From: CAYGWP01 sp964353455
GTDB lineage: Bacteria; Planctomycetota; Phycisphaerae; FEN-1346
DNA length: 7,623 nt
Reading direction: 5' to 3'
Assembly: GCA_964353455.1 (NCBI GenBank)
Contig: CAYGWP010000060.1
Coordinates: forward strand, 1-7,623
Shown: positions 5,535 to 7,623 of the stretch, one piece after another
Layout: each line of letters starts with the position of its first letter
Position numbering within the stretch: the stretch's first letter is position 1
The notes under the pieces: generated by a model
The model's input: only the letters and a program-made list of their open reading frames with translations
Told to the model about the DNA's origin: nothing
The model's database searches: none
Made by a program: the position numbers and the translations under genes

Positions 5535-5618
5535 TCGCCGCCTTGCGCGCAGGGCGATTATCGCTCTCGCGGGCACAATCGGGCCTGTGAACACGGGGAT
5601 TCTGTCAGGAACGGCGAC

Positions 5619-7623
5619 ATGAGCACCATAAAGACGAAGCGTATGGGACTTGCGGCCATTGCCGTTCTGGCGGCGGCCATCGTGGGGGCGGCCGCGGCGA
5701 CGGCCCGGGCCGGCGAGGCCGACATCAACCTGCCCGACCTGCGGGCCGTCCAGTTCGCCCTCTTCGGCGGCCAGGTCCAGGGCGTACATCTGATGTACGC
5801 GGGCATCGCGGTCTGCTTCATCGGCCTTCTGTTCGGCCTGTTTCAGTACAAGCAGATCAAGGGCCTGCCGGTCCACAAGTCGATGAGCGCGGTCTCCGAC
5901 ACGATCTGGGAGACGTGCAAGACTTACCTCCTTCAGCAGGGCAAGTTCCTCATCATATTGTGGGTGCTGATTGCGGTGTGCGTTGTCTATTACTTCGGGG
6001 TGCTGGAGCATAAGAGCGGCGGGGCGGTGGCGCTGATCCTTGCGGCAAGCGTCCTGGGCATCCTGGGTTCGTACAGCGTGGCGTGGTTCGGCATCCGTAT
6101 CAACACGCGGGCGAACAGCCGCGCGGCATTCGCGGCCCTGAAGGGCACGCCCATCAACGCCCTGACGATCCCGATGAAGTCGGGGATGAGCGTGGGCCTG
6201 CTCTTGGTGAGCGTTGAACTCTTCTTCATGATCTGCATTCTCGTGTTTTTGCCGCTGGACCTGGTGGGGGCGTGCTTCATCGGTTTTGCGATCGGCGAAT
6301 CTCTCGGGGCGTCGGCCCTGAGGATTTGCGGCGGCATCTTCACGAAGATCGCCGACATCGGGTCGGACCTGATGAAGATCATCTTCAAGTTGCCGGAGGA
6401 CGATCCGAAGAACCCCGGCGTCATCGCCGACTGCACGGGCGACAACGCCGGCGACTCGGTCGGCCCCACGGCCGACGGATTCGAGACCTACGGCGTGACG
6501 GGCGTGGCCCTGATCGCGTTCCTGGCCCTGGCGCTGGCGCGAGAGCCGATGAAGTGCGGCGAACTCATCATCTGGATATTCGTCATGAGGATCCTCATGA
6601 TCCTCACATCGCTTGTATCATACTACATCAATGAGAAGTACACCATCGCCAAGTATGGAAAAGCAAAGATGTTCGACCCCGAAAAGCCCCTTACGCACCT
6701 CGTGTGGCTCACGTCGATCATCTCCATCGCCGTCACGTTCGCCGCCAGCCGCCTTCTGCTGGGCGAAAAGTACGGCGACCTCTGGTGGATCCTGTCGATC
6801 ATCATCTCGTGCGGCACGGCCGCCGGGGCGCTCATCCCGGAGTTCACCAAGATCTTCACGAGCACCCACTCAAAGCACGTCAAGGAAGTGGTGACGAGCG
6901 CCAACCAGGGCGGCGCATCGCTGGGGATCCTCTCCGGCTTCGTGGCCGGCAACTTCTCGGCGTTCTGGGAGGGCCTCCTCATCCTCGGCCTCATGTTCGT
7001 GGCGTACCTGGTGTCGGGCGACGCCGCGGTGACGGGCCTGATGCCGAAGGAATACCCGTTCGCCGCCTCGATCTTCGCATTCGGCCTCGTGGCGTTCGGG
7101 TTCCTCGGGATGGGGCCGGTGACGATCGCCGTGGATTCGTTCGGCCCGGTGACCGACAACGCGCAGTCGGTGTATGAACTCTCGCGGATCGAGAGCCACC
7201 CGAACGTTGCGGCCGAGATCACGAAAGACTTCGGCTTCGTCCCCGACTTCGAGAACGCCAAGCACTTCCTGGAATCCAACGACGGCGCCGGCAACACGTT
7301 CAAGGCCACCGCCAAGCCGGTCCTCATCGGCACGGCCGTCGTCGGGGCGACGACGATGGTCTTCGGCATCATCCTGATGCTCGACAAGGTCTATGGGAAC
7401 GTGGTGGTGCACCTGAGCCTGGTGCAGCCGCAGATCGCCTTCGGACTCCTCATGGGCGGCGCCACGATCTACTGGTTCACCGGCGCTTCGATGCAGGCGG
7501 TCGTCACGGGGTCGTTCAGGGCGGTCGTTTATATCAAGGAACACATGGACCTCAAGAGCCACCAGGCCGACATCAACGACTCCAAGGAGGTCGTCAAGAT
7601 CTGCACCCAGTACGCGCAGAAGG
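5619..7623 (+). CDS. hppA: Membrane-bound ion-translocating pyrophosphatase (3' end outside window)
   Basis: M-PPases hydrolyse cytoplasmic pyrophosphate and pump H+ and/or Na+ across the membrane. The first 668 codons are open to the window end; about 100 or more residues, including the last conserved motif, are expected beyond. Visible motifs: EDDPKNPGVIADCTGDNAGDS (260-280), carrying the acidic Mg-PPi ligands; ADGFETYG with Glu289 at the position of the gate glutamate in the Thermotoga enzyme; DSFGPVTDNAQ (506-516); and GNTFKATAK (558-566). Lys562 occupies the position that is Ala in K+-dependent enzymes, so K+-independence is predicted. At least a dozen hydrophobic segments are seen, for example near 57-77, 110-128, 187-213, 316-337, 361-382, 433-466, 479-503, 567-588 and 606-636. 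An extra hydrophobic N-terminus (9-29, ending ARA at 31) looks like a signal peptide. ATG chosen: AGGA lies 8 nt upstream; Met9 is the only close alternative. Which ion is pumped cannot be decided here. Confidence 0.95.
   Translation, partial: MSTIKTKRMGLAAIAVLAAAIVGAAAATARAGEADINLPDLRAVQFALFGGQVQGVHLMYAGIAVCFIGLLFGLFQYKQIKGLPVHKSMSAVSDTIWETCKTYLLQQGKFLIILWVLIAVCVVYYFGVLEHKSGGAVALILAASVLGILGSYSVAWFGIRINTRANSRAAFAALKGTPINALTIPMKSGMSVGLLLVSVELFFMICILVFLPLDLVGACFIGFAIGESLGASALRICGGIFTKIADIGSDLMKIIFKLPEDDPKNPGVIADCTGDNAGDSVGPTADGFETYGVTGVALIAFLALALAREPMKCGELIIWIFVMRILMILTSLVSYYINEKYTIAKYGKAKMFDPEKPLTHLVWLTSIISIAVTFAASRLLLGEKYGDLWWILSIIISCGTAAGALIPEFTKIFTSTHSKHVKEVVTSANQGGASLGILSGFVAGNFSAFWEGLLILGLMFVAYLVSGDAAVTGLMPKEYPFAASIFAFGLVAFGFLGMGPVTIAVDSFGPVTDNAQSVYELSRIESHPNVAAEITKDFGFVPDFENAKHFLESNDGAGNTFKATAKPVLIGTAVVGATTMVFGIILMLDKVYGNVVVHLSLVQPQIAFGLLMGGATIYWFTGASMQAVVTGSFRAVVYIKEHMDLKSHQADINDSKEVVKICTQYAQK

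Noticed and set aside
5019..6011. 330-codon minus-strand open frame over the glycosidase end, spacer and hppA start
   Set aside because: It spans two genes confidently assigned on the plus strand, two promoters or repeats, and has Arg-rich shadow composition.

Overview
The window is GC-rich bacterial DNA with dense coding, long leaderless-looking intergenic repeats and secreted or membrane proteins. It encodes the GatCAB amidotransferase, a secreted DUF1680/GH127-type glycosidase with a discoidin-like tail, a trace of a BNR/sialidase-type protein and a membrane pyrophosphatase of the GVIADCTGDNAGDS type. Together with several hairpin repeat families, this suggests a planctomycete-like (PVC-group) environmental genome. 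That assignment is inference from gene content and repeat style; no marker here proves it.

Left part, minus strand (1-2640): a housekeeping cluster read right to left. rpmB (L28, GTG start, strong Shine-Dalgarno, own sigma70-like promoter) is followed by gatC, gatA and gatB, the last cut by the window edge. gatA and gatB overlap by 4 bp (ATGA). gatC and gatA, usually close neighbours, are held apart by 158 bp carrying a head-to-head pair of REP-like hairpins. Another hairpin repeat lies between rpmB and gatC.

Middle (2552-2859): a 308-bp divergent intergenic region. It holds the rpmB promoter, a 12-bp palindrome beside that promoter, an 89-bp nested inverted repeat built from four alternating copies of one 11-bp word, and a candidate promoter for the plus-strand glycosidase gene. 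The glycosidase (2860-5259, 799 aa) has a signal peptide, the Glu/Cys zinc-thiolate active site of GH127 and a C-terminal carbohydrate-binding-like domain. It probably acts on arabinose-containing plant or algal glycans outside the cytoplasm.

Right part (5260-7623): a 359-bp spacer with a second copy of the gatC-type hairpin (with a compensatory base-pair change), a one-armed third copy, and about 48 codons of the C-terminus of a BNR/sialidase-like protein with no start, apparently a gene remnant. A clear TTGACT-17-TACGAT promoter follows, then the first 668 codons of an hppA-type membrane pyrophosphatase running off the window. Its Lys in the GNTFKAT motif predicts activity independent of potassium.

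I found no defence system, mobile-element transposase, CRISPR array, tRNA or rRNA. The least ordinary content is the three families of structured repeats in 7.6 kb, plus the gene remnant beside the glycosidase.
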